From Actinomycetes bacterium (lineage in GTDB: Bacteria; Actinomycetota; Acidimicrobiia; Acidimicrobiales; Poriferisodalaceae), in the NCBI GenBank assembly GCA_024228575.1, contig JAAETH010000637.1, positions 1 to 56,749 of the forward strand: a DNA stretch of 56,749 nucleotides. Direction: 5' to 3'. The notes below the pieces were generated by a model that worked only from the letters and a program-made list of their open reading frames with translations, ran no database searches and had not been told where the DNA came from. Of the stretch, positions 8,109-17,929 are shown in pieces (positions within the stretch are counted from its first letter, which is position 1; each line of letters begins with the position of its first letter). The position numbers were made by a program, and so were the translations under genes.

Positions 8109-9080
8109 CTAGCGGGTCCACGAGGCGGCCGTGAATGCGCCCATGCCGGAACGATCGACGATCGCCCGATCACCATGTGAGGTCGGTGATCGCAACGATG
8201 CCACACGATGCTCGAGCCATTGCGCCTGCGTGGTGAGTTGAGGCCGGCCCGGAAGCTGATCGAACGGCACATCGCACGTGATGTCGGCACCACCCTCGGC
8301 GGTATCTGCGATGTTCACGCGGCGCTGCCCACGGTAGAAACGCAACCAGCCTCGCTCCGGACGGGTCGCCAACTCCGAGGTCGTCGCGCCATAGTCGAAC
8401 AGAATCATGCGTCCACCAGACGAGAGTCTGTCGAGCGCTGCCCAGGTCCACGCAACAGCCCGGTCCGCCAAGGGGAACTCGGTGCCGACATCGACGAGGC
8501 GCCCATGGTGTGAGGCCCGATGGAGGTCGTTGCCCCCGAGGGCAACCCAGTGTTCGGTGTCGGGCCGCACGGGATCGACGTATAACTCCTCGAACCGGTC
8601 GAGCGTCACCCTTCGAATTACTCGAACCGCCAGATTGTCGAGAAGCTCGTTCGCCAGGATGAGGTGCACCTTGTTGCCCGCGCCGATCTGTCGAATGTCG
8701 GTGACGTAGCTGACGCGCTCGTCGATCAACAGCCCGGCCCGGTCGAGGCGCACGATCGCGGTGTCGCGCAGCGCCTGCGAGATCTCGAGCATCACCCAGT
8801 GAACGGCTCTGACGGCTTCGGAGTCCGCAGCAAGACAGTGAAGAGCGAGGGTTCCGACACCAGACCCCCCTTCGACGAGATCCAGGCGTTCGGGTCGACC
8901 GAGCGCCTCCCAAACCGATTCGATCTCGACGACGACAGCCTCGGCAAACGATGTTGATGCCTCAACAGCGGTGACAAAATCGCGCATCAGCCCGGCAGCA
9001 CCACCACGTTGATAAAAACCACGCCGACCGTACAGCACTTCGTGTTGGAACCGGTCGAAACGTACCGGCGCGGAGCTCAC
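8109..9080 (-). CDS. SAM-dependent methyltransferase, MidA/NDUFAF7-like family
   Basis: A 323-residue protein resembling the COG1565 methyltransferases. FYQRGGAAGLMRDFVTA near residues 22-38 is the family entry motif. LVEGGSGVGTLAL (68-80) is the SAM-binding loop, EISQALRDTA follows, and LANELLDNLAVR matches the conserved N-E-x-x-D segment. In mitochondria NDUFAF7/MidA methylates an arginine of NDUFS2 (NuoD) and is needed to assemble complex I. The GTG start at 9080 is 13 nt after the nuoN1 stop, so it is probably the last gene of the nuo1 operon, which fits an assembly role. Its actual substrate is inferred. Confidence 0.8.
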   Translation of the reverse strand: MSSAPVRFDRFQHEVLYGRRGFYQRGGAAGLMRDFVTAVEASTSFAEAVVVEIESVWEALGRPERLDLVEGGSGVGTLALHCLAADSEAVRAVHWVMLEISQALRDTAIVRLDRAGLLIDERVSYVTDIRQIGAGNKVHLILANELLDNLAVRVIRRVTLDRFEELYVDPVRPDTEHWVALGGNDLHRASHHGRLVDVGTEFPLADRAVAWTWAALDRLSSGGRMILFDYGATTSELATRPERGWLRFYRGQRRVNIADTAEGGADITCDVPFDQLPGRPQLTTQAQWLEHRVASLRSPTSHGDRAIVDRSGMGAFTAASWTR

Positions 9081-9093
9081 TGCGGGTTGCGCG

Positions 9094-10584
9094 TCAAAGA
9101 GCCAGCGACGTGGAGATGTCGCCGAAGCGTGCTGCCCACTGGGGATAGATGCCGAACGCCAGGGTTGCGATGATCGTCAGGACTATCGCGGCCTTGAGGG
9201 CACGAGACACGGTGAAGTGAGGTTCGGTGACCTCTGGGGCGTCACTCATCCACATCTCGCGCATGATCCGGCCGTAGTACCCGAACGCGATGACAGCATT
9301 GACCGCCACAACAACAGCCAGGAGTGAACCCTGGGGTGAGGAGGCATCGAGCAGGGCGTTCCAGATGAGGAACTTGGCGAACCAGCCACTGACCGGCGGG
9401 ATACCCGCGAGACCGGCCAGGAACACGGTCATGGCAACCGCCAGGCCAGGCGAACGGTGGAAGAGACCCGAGTAGGACGAGATCTCACCGCTGTTGGTCC
9501 TGGCGGCCACCGCCAGCACGACGGCGAAGGCGCCGAGGTTCATGAAGACATAGATGATGAGGTAGGTCACCACCGCCTTGATGGACTGCTCTGGTGCATC
9601 ACCGACGACGGCAAACGGGGCGAGCATGAACCCGCCTTGGGCAACGCCGGAGTAGGCGAGCATTCGCACGATGTTCGTCTGGCGTAGCGCAAGCAGGTTG
9701 CCCACGGTCATGGTCAGGGCAGCCATGATCCAGAAGAACGGCTCGACCACGTCCTCGCGAGTGGGGAACGCCACATAGACCAGCTGCAACAAGGCAACAA
9801 AACCCGCCGCCTTCGACGCGACCGCTAGAAAGGCCGTGACCGGCGTTGGAGCACCCTCATAGGTGTCGGGCGCCCAGGTGTGGAACGGTACCGCCGAGAC
9901 CTTGAAGCTGAAACCGATCAGCACGAACAACACACCGAGGATGGCCATACCCGACGGGTCCGGACCGGCGAGAGCGACCCTGATGTCGTCGAAGGCGGTC
10001 GAGCCGGCCATACCGAACAGCAGCGACATGCCGTAGAGCATGATCGCCGAGGCGAAGACACCCATCAGGTAGTACTTGATGCTCGCCTCGTTCGAGGTGG
10101 CTCCGCCCTTGCGCCATCCGGCCAGCATGTAGGCCGGAATGGACAACAACTCGAGCGCCATGAACATCGTGATGAGGTCGCGCGACGACGCTAGGAGAAC
10201 CATGCCCAACAGTGATGAGAGCAACAACGAGTAGTACTCGTTCTCGTGGTAGTCGCCGTTGCGGATGTAGTCGACCGAAAGAAGCACGACCAGGTATCCG
10301 GCGATCAGGAACAGGGCCTTGAGCACCAGCGAGAGGTCGTCGATGACGTAGGCGCCACCGAACATCACCCTGTCGGTTCCGTCGACGGCCAGCGTCAGGA
10401 TCGGAATCAGTGTGGCCAAGAGTCCCGCACCGGCGAGTGTTGGCATCAGGGGTCGAATGCGTTCGGTCCAGATCAGATCGGCGAGCGTGATGAGGCTGCC
10501 GACGACCAGCAGGGTGAGTTCGGGCGCGATCGCGTGCCAGTCGATCGGTGGTCTCTCGAAGGCGAGCAGTGTGGCCAAGCTCAT
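9094..10584 (-). CDS. nuoN: NADH-quinone oxidoreductase subunit N (operon nuo1)
   Basis: A 496-residue membrane subunit of complex I, one of the three antiporter-like proton channels. It has about 14 hydrophobic helices. FMALELLSIPAYML carries the conserved glutamate of TM5, GFSFKVSAVPFHTWAPDTYEGAPTP is the lysine-bearing TM7-8 region, and MLAYSGVAQGGFML contains the TM10 signature. It starts 3 nt after nuoM1 and is followed by the MidA-like gene. It differs clearly from nuoN of the second operon, so the two are not a recent duplication. Confidence 0.96.
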   Translation of the reverse strand: MSLATLLAFERPPIDWHAIAPELTLLVVGSLITLADLIWTERIRPLMPTLAGAGLLATLIPILTLAVDGTDRVMFGGAYVIDDLSLVLKALFLIAGYLVVLLSVDYIRNGDYHENEYYSLLLSSLLGMVLLASSRDLITMFMALELLSIPAYMLAGWRKGGATSNEASIKYYLMGVFASAIMLYGMSLLFGMAGSTAFDDIRVALAGPDPSGMAILGVLFVLIGFSFKVSAVPFHTWAPDTYEGAPTPVTAFLAVASKAAGFVALLQLVYVAFPTREDVVEPFFWIMAALTMTVGNLLALRQTNIVRMLAYSGVAQGGFMLAPFAVVGDAPEQSIKAVVTYLIIYVFMNLGAFAVVLAVAARTNSGEISSYSGLFHRSPGLAVAMTVFLAGLAGIPPVSGWFAKFLIWNALLDASSPQGSLLAVVVAVNAVIAFGYYGRIMREMWMSDAPEVTEPHFTVSRALKAAIVLTIIATLAFGIYPQWAARFGDISTSLAL

Positions 10585-10587
10585 CGA

Positions 10588-12126
10588 TCAGCCTCCGGTG
10601 GACTTGGCGACGATATCTGCGATGTTCACGACGGCGTCATCGGTCACCGAGAACAGCAGGTTCGGATAGACACCGAAGACGACGATGGCAAGGAGGAATG
10701 GAGTCCAGGCGATCCACTCGAACGTGCCCACATCGTCGATCTCGGTGTCGGCCCATTCCTCGCTGGGCTCGCCGAACGACGTGCGCTGATACATCCACAG
10801 CAGGTATCCGGCGGCCAGCACGGTGCCGAGTGCGGCGATGACCATATAGGTGCGGAACGTCTCGACGGGAAGGCCGTCGGCGGGCTGGTAGGCCGCGAGG
10901 ATGGCCGGGAACTCGCCCCAGAAACCTGCCAGGCCAGGCAGGCCGAGTGAAGCCATCGATGCAAAGCCGAGAATCCAACCCAGGCGGGGCGCCGACACGA
11001 GCAGACCGCCAAGGCGACTGATCTCGAGCGTGTGGTAGCGCTCCTTCACCGAACCTGCGATGAAGAAGAGCATGCCGGTGATGAGCCCGTGGGCGACCAT
11101 GCCGAACACGGCGGCATTCATACCAAAATCGGTGAGGGTCGAGATACCCAACATGACGTAGCCCATGTGGGCAACCGACGAGAACGCTATGAGGCGTTTC
11201 ATGTCGGTCTGGGCCAAGCAGCCGAGCGCGCCGTAGATGATGCCGATGACCGCCAGCAAGCCGATCCATGGGGCCCACTCGGCCGCCGCCTCTGGCAGGA
11301 TCGGGATGGCGATACGGATGAAGCCGTAGGTGCCGAGCTTCAACAGCACGGCGGCCAGGATGACCGAACCGACGGTTGGCGCCTGGGTGTGGGCGTCGGG
11401 CAACCAGGTGTGGAAGGGAAACATCGGCACCTTGATGCCGAACCCCATGAACATGCCTCCGAAGATCCAGATGGCCGTGGTGCTGTGGATGCCCGCCGCG
11501 GCCTCTGGGAGGATCCGCATGTCGAAGGTCTGAACATCGGACAAGAAGAACAGCGCCAGGAAGCTGAGGATCATCAGCGCCGAGCCGAACAGGGTGAAGA
11601 GGAAAAACTTGAGCGATGCGTACTTGCGCTCGGGGCCTCCCCACACACCGATGAGGAAGTACATCGGCAGCAGCACGACCTCGAAGAACACGAAGAAGAG
11701 GATGAGGTCGTGGGCGACGAACGTGCCGTTCATGCCGGTAGCGAGCACCAACAACAAGATGAGGAACGCCTTGGCATTGCCCGGCTCTGGAATGTGGTCC
11801 CAGCTGTAGATGATGCACAGCGGCACGACCACCAGCGACAGCATGAACATCGGCAACGACAGGCCGTCGAGAGCGATGATGTAGCGACTGTTGATGACAT
11901 CGATCCAGCTCTTGTCGACGACGAACTGGAGGGTTCCCGCGTTGTCGTAGTCGAATCGGGCGAGAATGAATACTCCCGCTATCAGTGCGGCAAGCGACGA
12001 CGCCAGAGCGATCAGCTTGTGAAGGTCCTCCTCTTCCTTGGGTATCGCCATCATGACGAGGGCACCCAGCAGCGGGAGGAATACGGCCAGGCTGATCAGC
12101 CAGGCGTTGGATCCTGTTGCTTCCAT
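10588..12126 (-). CDS. nuoM: NADH-quinone oxidoreductase subunit M (operon nuo1)
   Basis: A 512-residue antiporter-like proton-pumping subunit. FFEVVLLPMYFLIGVWGG holds the functional TM5 glutamate, GIKVPMFPFHTWLPDAHTQAP is the TM7-8 signature shared by all NuoM proteins, and IAFSSVAHMGYVML is the later helix motif. GGGAGAA lies upstream of ATG 12126. It lies 13 nt after nuoL1 and 3 nt before nuoN1. Confidence 0.97.
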   Translation of the reverse strand: MEATGSNAWLISLAVFLPLLGALVMMAIPKEEEDLHKLIALASSLAALIAGVFILARFDYDNAGTLQFVVDKSWIDVINSRYIIALDGLSLPMFMLSLVVVPLCIIYSWDHIPEPGNAKAFLILLLVLATGMNGTFVAHDLILFFVFFEVVLLPMYFLIGVWGGPERKYASLKFFLFTLFGSALMILSFLALFFLSDVQTFDMRILPEAAAGIHSTTAIWIFGGMFMGFGIKVPMFPFHTWLPDAHTQAPTVGSVILAAVLLKLGTYGFIRIAIPILPEAAAEWAPWIGLLAVIGIIYGALGCLAQTDMKRLIAFSSVAHMGYVMLGISTLTDFGMNAAVFGMVAHGLITGMLFFIAGSVKERYHTLEISRLGGLLVSAPRLGWILGFASMASLGLPGLAGFWGEFPAILAAYQPADGLPVETFRTYMVIAALGTVLAAGYLLWMYQRTSFGEPSEEWADTEIDDVGTFEWIAWTPFLLAIVVFGVYPNLLFSVTDDAVVNIADIVAKSTGG

Positions 12127-12139
12127 CGAGCAGTTCTCC

Positions 12140-14383
12140 CTAGATGACGATCATGAAGATGATGGCCAGGACGGCTGTGGCGCCGAACAACAATGCGCCG
12201 TATCCCTGGACCTTTCCGGACTGGATCACACGAAGCCCCTCACCTGAAGCTCCGGCGGCGGTGCCAGCACCGTTCACGGCACCGTCGACAACCGCCTGAT
12301 CGATGTGGGTGTACACCCACTGACCGCCGTCGCGAGCCGACTCGCCCGCCGTGTCGACGATCTTGTCGAGAACGTTCTGGTTGAACCAGTACGCCGCCTT
12401 GGCCAGAGGCCACTTCACGAAGGCGACGATGACGTTCTCGTAGAGGTGATCGAGGTAGTACTTGTTCTCGAGGAGTGTCCGGCCCTTGCGGGCCAAGACG
12501 TTGCGCTCGGTCAACCCGTGCGGGCCCATGTTCTTCCAGAAGAACAGGTAGGTGACCACGGCTCCACCCACGGCGAGAGCCAGACCGACGAGAGCCATGA
12601 CCAGCGATGGATCGGGGTGGATGATGCCCAAGGGTCCGAGGAAGTTGGACGGTTCGGCATAGGTCTGAAGGCGATGAGCGAAACCATCGGCGCCGAATAC
12701 TTCGACGACCGGACCTGGCAGGTTGGCCAGACCGGCGAGAACGGCTCCCGCGGCCAAGATGATGAGCGGGATCGTGATGGCCTTGGGCGACTCGTGCGGC
12801 TCGGCGTGATGTTCCTCTGTGTGTGTTTCGACTGGATCGTGGCCGCCGCCGTGGTGGTGCAGCTCGCCCCGGAACTCGCCGTGGAACGTGTACCAGATGA
12901 CCCTCGTCATGTAGGCGGCCGTCATGGCGGCGACAGCACAACCGAAGATCAACATCAGCGGGTAGCCGTTCTGTTGGCCCTCGAGCGATCCGAGAAGGAT
13001 CTCGTCCTTGGACCAGAACCCGGCGAACGGGAAGATGCCCGCCAGGGCCAACGAACAGATCACAAACGTCCGGTAGGTCGTCGGCATGTGCTTCTTCAAG
13101 CCACCCATCTCTCGAATGTCGAAGGTGTGGCCGGCCGAGTGGCTGACCGAACCGGCGCCGAGGAACAGGCCCGCCTTGAACAGGGCGTGGGTGAACAGGT
13201 GGAAGACCGCCGCGGTCCAGGCGCCAACGCCGAGAGCCATGACCATGTAGCCAAGCTGCGACACCGTCGAGTAGGCGAGCACCTTCTTGATGTCCCATTG
13301 GACGAAGGCAAGCGCCGCTGCCATCAGGGCCGTGAAGCCACCGACAAGAGCCAACAAGTTGATCGACGACGTTTTTATGGCGAACCCTTCATAGAACACC
13401 GGATAGAGGCGAGCGATCATGTACACACCGGCAACGACCATGGTGGCCGCGTGGATGAGAGCCGAAACCGGGGTGGGGCCCGCCATGGCATCTGGCAACC
13501 AGGTGTGCAGCGGGAACTGACCCGACTTGGACATGGCGGCGGCAACCAGGCACGTGGCCGCGACAACAAGTAGGAAGTGGCGAACCAGACCGTGGGCGAT
13601 CATGTCGTTGATCGTGAAGATGTCGAACGTGCCCGTCGCGAAGAACAGGGTGACCATGCCGATCAGCAGGCCGATGTCGCCCACTCGGTTGGTGAGGAAG
13701 GCCTTGAGTGCAGCGTTGCTGTTCGCTCCGTCCTCCCACCAATGACCGATGAGTGCGAACGAACAGACACCGACGAGCTCCCAGCCAACGATCATCTGCA
13801 GGATGCTCGACGACAAGACGAAGAACAACATCGACGCCGTGAAGAGGCTGAGGAACGCGTAGTAGTGCACATAACGCCGGTCGCCGCGTACGTACTCGGA
13901 CGAGTAGATGTGGACCAGCAGGGCAACCGTCGAGACGACGACCAGCAGGATTGCCGAAAGACCGTCGACGTAGGTGCCAGCCTTGTGTTCGACACCACCG
14001 ATTTGCAGCCAGGTGATCTGTTCGATGACCGGATCGGCGACGACGGAACCGTGGTCGTCCTCTTCGGCAGCACCCAAGAGCGTTCCTGAACCGAGATCGC
14101 TGGACCCGAATCCGAGGCCTTCCTCGTGGGTGTCGGTCTCTTCTGAATGGCCCTCGTCCTCGACATGAACCTCTTCGGTGCCATGATCGGCGGCCGACGC
14201 AGCATCGTCGGTGCGGCTGATCCACTGCACGGCGATGACCAGCGACAGCACAAAGCTGACGCCTACCGCAGTGATTCCCACCCAATGGACGGCGGATCCG
14301 CCCTTGACCCTCTTGCCGAACAACAAGATGACAACAAAAGAGATCGCCGGCAGCAGCGGTACCAGATATGCGTTTTCGAGCAT
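12140..14383 (-). CDS. nuoL: NADH-quinone oxidoreductase subunit L (operon nuo1), with His/Glu-rich insertions
   Basis: A 747-residue membrane subunit, about 120 residues longer than the nuoL of the second operon (626). Core motifs are normal: GWELVGVCSFALIGHWW, SGQFPLHTWLPDAMAGPTPVSALIHAATMV, and FWSKDEILL. The extra length comes from an acidic, histidine-containing insert at about residues 57-120 between the first two membrane helices, a His-rich loop at 501-531 (HHHGGGH and EEHHAEPHE), and a longer C-terminal region. The C-terminal amphipathic helix and final membrane helix are present. It lies between nuoK1 and nuoM1. Confidence 0.95.
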   Translation of the reverse strand: MLENAYLVPLLPAISFVVILLFGKRVKGGSAVHWVGITAVGVSFVLSLVIAVQWISRTDDAASAADHGTEEVHVEDEGHSEETDTHEEGLGFGSSDLGSGTLLGAAEEDDHGSVVADPVIEQITWLQIGGVEHKAGTYVDGLSAILLVVVSTVALLVHIYSSEYVRGDRRYVHYYAFLSLFTASMLFFVLSSSILQMIVGWELVGVCSFALIGHWWEDGANSNAALKAFLTNRVGDIGLLIGMVTLFFATGTFDIFTINDMIAHGLVRHFLLVVAATCLVAAAMSKSGQFPLHTWLPDAMAGPTPVSALIHAATMVVAGVYMIARLYPVFYEGFAIKTSSINLLALVGGFTALMAAALAFVQWDIKKVLAYSTVSQLGYMVMALGVGAWTAAVFHLFTHALFKAGLFLGAGSVSHSAGHTFDIREMGGLKKHMPTTYRTFVICSLALAGIFPFAGFWSKDEILLGSLEGQQNGYPLMLIFGCAVAAMTAAYMTRVIWYTFHGEFRGELHHHGGGHDPVETHTEEHHAEPHESPKAITIPLIILAAGAVLAGLANLPGPVVEVFGADGFAHRLQTYAEPSNFLGPLGIIHPDPSLVMALVGLALAVGGAVVTYLFFWKNMGPHGLTERNVLARKGRTLLENKYYLDHLYENVIVAFVKWPLAKAAYWFNQNVLDKIVDTAGESARDGGQWVYTHIDQAVVDGAVNGAGTAAGASGEGLRVIQSGKVQGYGALLFGATAVLAIIFMIVI

Positions 14384-14393
14384 TGGCGGTGCC

Positions 14394-14693
14394 TCAGCCG
14401 CGCATCAAGTCGAGTTCGTCGACATTGATGCTGGCGCGGTTGCGATAGATGAGCAGGATGATGGCCAGGCCTACGGCGACCTCGGCGGCGGCTACAGCGA
14501 TGATGAACAAGGCGAATACCTGACCCGAGACGGCGTTGTGCAGATATCCGAAGGTGAGGAGGTTGATGTTGACCGCGTTGAGCATCAACTCGATCGACAT
14601 GAGGACCATGACGGCATTGCGCCGGGCTAGGACACCGTAGACCCCGGTGCAAAAGAGGAATGCACCGAGCAACAGGAACTGGTTCACCAGCAT
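14394..14693 (-). CDS. nuoK: NADH-quinone oxidoreductase subunit K (operon nuo1)
   Basis: A 99-residue, three-helix membrane subunit linking the quinone end to the antiporter-like subunits. The conserved glutamates of the proton path are visible in [11 protein letters not shown] (about residue 35) and [10 protein letters not shown] (about residue 70). Length is exactly typical. It starts 2 nt after the nuoJ1 stop and ends 10 nt before nuoL1. Confidence 0.96.
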   Translation of the reverse strand: MLVNQFLLLGAFLFCTGVYGVLARRNAVMVLMSIELMLNAVNINLLTFGYLHNAVSGQVFALFIIAVAAAEVAVGLAIILLIYRNRASINVDELDLMRG

Positions 14694-14695
14694 GA

Positions 14696-15190
14696 TCAGT
14701 CCTTCCTGGCCAAGACGATTGCGCCGATGAGCGCTGCCAACAGGAGTACCGAGGCCGCCTCAAAGGCGATCAGATAGGTGCTGAAGATCTCGTCTCCCAC
14801 ATCGGCGGTCCGGAATACGACCGGATTCTCGGACAGCTCGTCCGAACCGAACTGGTCGAGTAGCGCCCAGGTGAGAGCACCAGCCAGAATGGCAGCCACC
14901 CCGAAAGCGACGGGCCACGATGTGGCGGTCAATGACTGAGTCTCGCCGCCAGGGGCCCTGGTGAGCATGACGCCGAACAAGAACAGCACCATGACGGCAC
15001 CGATATAGACCAGGAACTGGGTCGTCGCGACGAACTCGGCCGTCAGCAGTACGTAGAGGGCACCGAGACTGGCGAGCACCGCCACGAGGTACAAGGCGGC
15101 GTGCACGACGTTTCGGGTGGTGACCATCAAGACGGCACTGACGGCGGTGACCGTGGCGATGATCCCGAATGCGATGTTCTGAGCAATCAT
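14696..15190 (-). CDS. nuoJ: NADH-quinone oxidoreductase subunit J (operon nuo1)
   Basis: A 164-residue membrane subunit with five hydrophobic helices. [20 protein letters not shown] is the conserved TM3 with the flexible pi-bulge region. The ATG at 15190 overlaps the nuoI1 stop codon (ATGA), a sign of translational coupling, so the much longer open frame upstream is not used. Confidence 0.95.
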   Translation of the reverse strand: MIAQNIAFGIIATVTAVSAVLMVTTRNVVHAALYLVAVLASLGALYVLLTAEFVATTQFLVYIGAVMVLFLFGVMLTRAPGGETQSLTATSWPVAFGVAAILAGALTWALLDQFGSDELSENPVVFRTADVGDEIFSTYLIAFEAASVLLLAALIGAIVLARKD

Positions 15191-15723
15191 CAGCGCGGCA
15201 CCTTCTTGACCTTGACTTCGGCGCCGTCCTCGTAGGGCTCGAAATCGGGAACGGTCTCGAACCACTCGGTCAGGCGCCGCTTGTCGTGGAGCAAGTCGGC
15301 GATGTGTGGCTCGCAGTACTCGTACTCGGGCGACCAGAACAAGGCAGCGAAGGGACAGACCTCGACACAGATGCCGCAGTACATACACAACGAGTAGTCG
15401 ATGTCGAAACGGTCGAGCTTGTTGACGCTACGGGCCTTGCCGCCGGCACGCCGGGGCGGTGCCTTGACCTTGTGGCCCTCGATGTAGATACACCAGTCGG
15501 GGCAGCTGCGGCTGCACAACATACAAGCGGTGCACTTCTCCTCGACAAGGCTGATGACCCCACGCGACCGCGGAGCTGGTTCGTCCTTCTCGTGTGGGTA
15601 CTGCACCGTCACCGAACCCTTCACGGGCGATGGTGGCCTCTTGAGTCCGTTGGGGAACATGGTGCGCATCGCTGTGCGCGCCGTGACCCTGAGGCCCTTC
15701 ACGTATCCGGAGATGCCTGCCAT
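15190..15723 (-). CDS. nuoI: NADH-quinone oxidoreductase subunit I (operon nuo1)
   Basis: A 177-residue ferredoxin-like subunit carrying clusters N6a and N6b, which pass electrons from the peripheral arm to NuoB. Both CxxCxxCxxxCP motifs are intact: [12 protein letters not shown] and [12 protein letters not shown]. The linker between them is longer and more basic than usual ([14 protein letters not shown]). The C-terminus ends in a charged, lysine-rich tail. The start [10 protein letters not shown] at 15723 overlaps the nuoH1 stop by one base. Confidence 0.95.
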   Translation of the reverse strand: MAGISGYVKGLRVTARTAMRTMFPNGLKRPPSPVKGSVTVQYPHEKDEPAPRSRGVISLVEEKCTACMLCSRSCPDWCIYIEGHKVKAPPRRAGGKARSVNKLDRFDIDYSLCMYCGICVEVCPFAALFWSPEYEYCEPHIADLLHDKRRLTEWFETVPDFEPYEDGAEVKVKKVPR

Positions 15724-16760
15724 CAGAAAGCCACCTTGAACACGCCGGTGAACACGATGTTGGCCAGGGCAGCCGGGATGAGCAGCTTCCAGGCGAACTT
15801 CTGGAGCTGATCTTCGCGCAACCGTGGGTAGGTGAATCGGACCCAGAAGATGATCATGGACAAGAACAGGATCTTGGCGAGCATGACGCCCGGTCCGACG
15901 ATGTTCAGCCAATTGGCTGTCGGGTCGACGAACGGAAGTGACCATCCGCCGAGGAACAGCACCGAAGCGATCGATGCAAAAGCAAATGCTGTACCGAACT
16001 CGGCCATGAAGAACAGCAGGAACCGAAACCCCGTGTACTCGATGTGGAAACCACCAACCAGTTCGGTCTCGGCCACCGGCATGTCGAACGGGGTCTGGGT
16101 CAGCTCGGCCTGGGCGGCGACCATGAAGATCGCGAAACCGATGCCCTGGGTGACGATGAAGGGCATGCCAGATCCGATGCCGAAGATCTCCCAATTCGCT
16201 TGAGCGTGAACGATGCCCTGAAGCGACAGGGTCTCGGCCTGGATGACAACACCCACAACAGCGAGTACCAAGGGCAACTCGTAGGCGATGAGCTGGCCAG
16301 CTGCACGCAGGCCTCCGAGGAGGGCGTACTTGTTGGCCGATGCCCAGCCGGCCATCAACACACCAAGCGCAGAAAGTGAGGACACCGCCATGGCGTAGAA
16401 GATGCCGGTATCGAGGTCCTCGACCACAAGATCGGGACCCACGGGCAAGACCACATAGAGGAGGAAGGTCGACATCAACACGATGATCGGTGCCAGCGCG
16501 AAGACGTGTTTGTCGGCGTTGTCGGGATGGATGTCTTCCTTCTGGAGGAACTTGAGGGCCTCGGCGATGAGCTGGAGCGAACCGTGAGGACCCGCCTCCA
16601 TGGGGCCGAGACGGCTCTGCATAAAAGCCATCATCTTGAACAAGAAGACGTACACGAGGATCAGCGAGGTGAGAGGGATGATCAACATGACCACGGCGAG
16701 CTTGATCGCCGTGGATACGGCGTAGTCCGAAAAGATCCAGAAGCTGAGATCGGCGATCAT
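15723..16760 (-). CDS. nuoH: NADH-quinone oxidoreductase subunit H (operon nuo1)
   Basis: A 345-residue membrane subunit that forms the quinone entry channel with NuoB and NuoD. It shows eight hydrophobic helices, the [11 protein letters not shown] loop, [18 protein letters not shown], and the acidic loop [20 protein letters not shown] typical of NuoH. ATG 16760 overlaps the nuoD1 stop codon (ATGA). Confidence 0.96.
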   Translation of the reverse strand: MIADLSFWIFSDYAVSTAIKLAVVMLIIPLTSLILVYVFLFKMMAFMQSRLGPMEAGPHGSLQLIAEALKFLQKEDIHPDNADKHVFALAPIIVLMSTFLLYVVLPVGPDLVVEDLDTGIFYAMAVSSLSALGVLMAGWASANKYALLGGLRAAGQLIAYELPLVLAVVGVVIQAETLSLQGIVHAQANWEIFGIGSGMPFIVTQGIGFAIFMVAAQAELTQTPFDMPVAETELVGGFHIEYTGFRFLLFFMAEFGTAFAFASIASVLFLGGWSLPFVDPTANWLNIVGPGVMLAKILFLSMIIFWVRFTYPRLREDQLQKFAWKLLIPAALANIVFTGVFKVAF

Positions 16761-17929
16761 CGATCTATGTCTCCGAGAACGAAGTAGAGCGAGCCGAGGA
16801 TCGTGATGACGTCGGGCACAAAAACGCCGCGCAGCACCCACGAAACAATCGCGATGTTGTTGAACGACGGTGTTCGGATCTTGACCCTGAACGGTCCGAC
16901 GTCGCCCTTCGACACGATGTAGTAGCCCATCTCGCCGAGAGGGTTCTCTGTCGAGATGTAGGCCTCACCCGCTGGCACCTTGATGATGCGGGGCACCTTG
17001 GCCATGATCGGGCCGCTGGGCAGACCATCGAGCAGCTTGTCGACGATGAGTGTCGCCTCGCGGGTCTCCTGGAGTCGGACCCAGAAGCGGGCGAATGAGT
17101 CGCCGTCGGTATGGGTCCACACCTTCCAGTCGATCTGATCGTATGGAAGCGGCGAGTCGACATCGCGGCGTAGATCCCAGTCGACACCCGATGCACGAAG
17201 GTTGGCTCCAGAGAGGCCATAGCCGAGCGCCACATCGGTCGGAATGACACCGATGCCACGGCAGCGCGCCTGGAAGACCGGGTTGCCCAACAACAGATCC
17301 TCGACCTCGTCACAGAAGTTCCGCATGGTCTCCATGCAGTCCTTGGTCTCGGCGATCCAACCCTTGGGTAGGTCGTCCTTGAGACCACCGATACGGTCGA
17401 AGTTCGGGTGGAACCGACCGCCCGTGACCGCCTCGATCTGGTTCAACACACGCTCGCGGTCGCGGAAGGCGAAGAAGACGGGAGTGAGAGCACCAAGCTG
17501 TACACCCATGTCGCCGAGGAACAACGAGATGTTCGCGATGCGAGACATCTCGAACAGGATCGTCCTGATCCACTGGGCCCTCGGCGGAGCCTCGACTTCC
17601 ATCAACCTCTCGGCTGCAAGAACGAAGGGCACCTCGTTGGCGAAGTTGCCGACCCAGTCGATGCGGTTGACCAGGGTTGTGATCTGCCGGTAGGTGCGAA
17701 CCTCGGTGAGCTTCTCGTAGCCGCGATGCATGTACCCGGGAATCGGGTCGGCCTTGACGACCAGCTCTCCGTCGAGCTGGGTGGCGATGCGCAGTGTGCC
17801 GTGGGTGGCCGGGTGCTGTGGGCCGATGTTGAGGATCATGTCGCCCGTGTCGAGCTCGACGTTGACCCGCGCTTCGGCCGCCTGGGAAGCGACGTAGGCG
17901 TGCCGTTGTTGATCTGAGGTAGCGGTCAT
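16757..17929 (-). CDS. nuoD: NADH-quinone oxidoreductase subunit D (operon nuo1)
   Basis: A 390-residue 49-kDa-type subunit that forms the quinone site with NuoB and is homologous to [NiFe] hydrogenase large subunits without the metal site. The quinone-binding histidine region appears as [12 protein letters not shown] near residues 36-47, followed by [12 protein letters not shown] and NRIDWVGNF. The C-terminus ends LGDIDR. It lacks the nickel-binding cysteine motifs, so it is not a hydrogenase. Its start overlaps the nuoC1 stop. A neighbouring MidA-like methyltransferase could modify it. Confidence 0.96.
   Translation of the reverse strand: MTATSDQQRHAYVASQAAEARVNVELDTGDMILNIGPQHPATHGTLRIATQLDGELVVKADPIPGYMHRGYEKLTEVRTYRQITTLVNRIDWVGNFANEVPFVLAAERLMEVEAPPRAQWIRTILFEMSRIANISLFLGDMGVQLGALTPVFFAFRDRERVLNQIEAVTGGRFHPNFDRIGGLKDDLPKGWIAETKDCMETMRNFCDEVEDLLLGNPVFQARCRGIGVIPTDVALGYGLSGANLRASGVDWDLRRDVDSPLPYDQIDWKVWTHTDGDSFARFWVRLQETREATLIVDKLLDGLPSGPIMAKVPRIIKVPAGEAYISTENPLGEMGYYIVSKGDVGPFRVKIRTPSFNNIAIVSWVLRGVFVPDVITILGSLYFVLGDIDR

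Noticed and set aside
12305-13573. Long plus-strand open frame antisense to nuoL1
   Set aside because: It reads through the strongly conserved NuoL motifs on the other strand and has no recognisable family features.
16757-17929. Reading NuoD1 as a [NiFe] hydrogenase large subunit
   Set aside because: Both CxxC nickel-binding motifs are absent, and the NuoD quinone-site motif GPQHPATHG is present.
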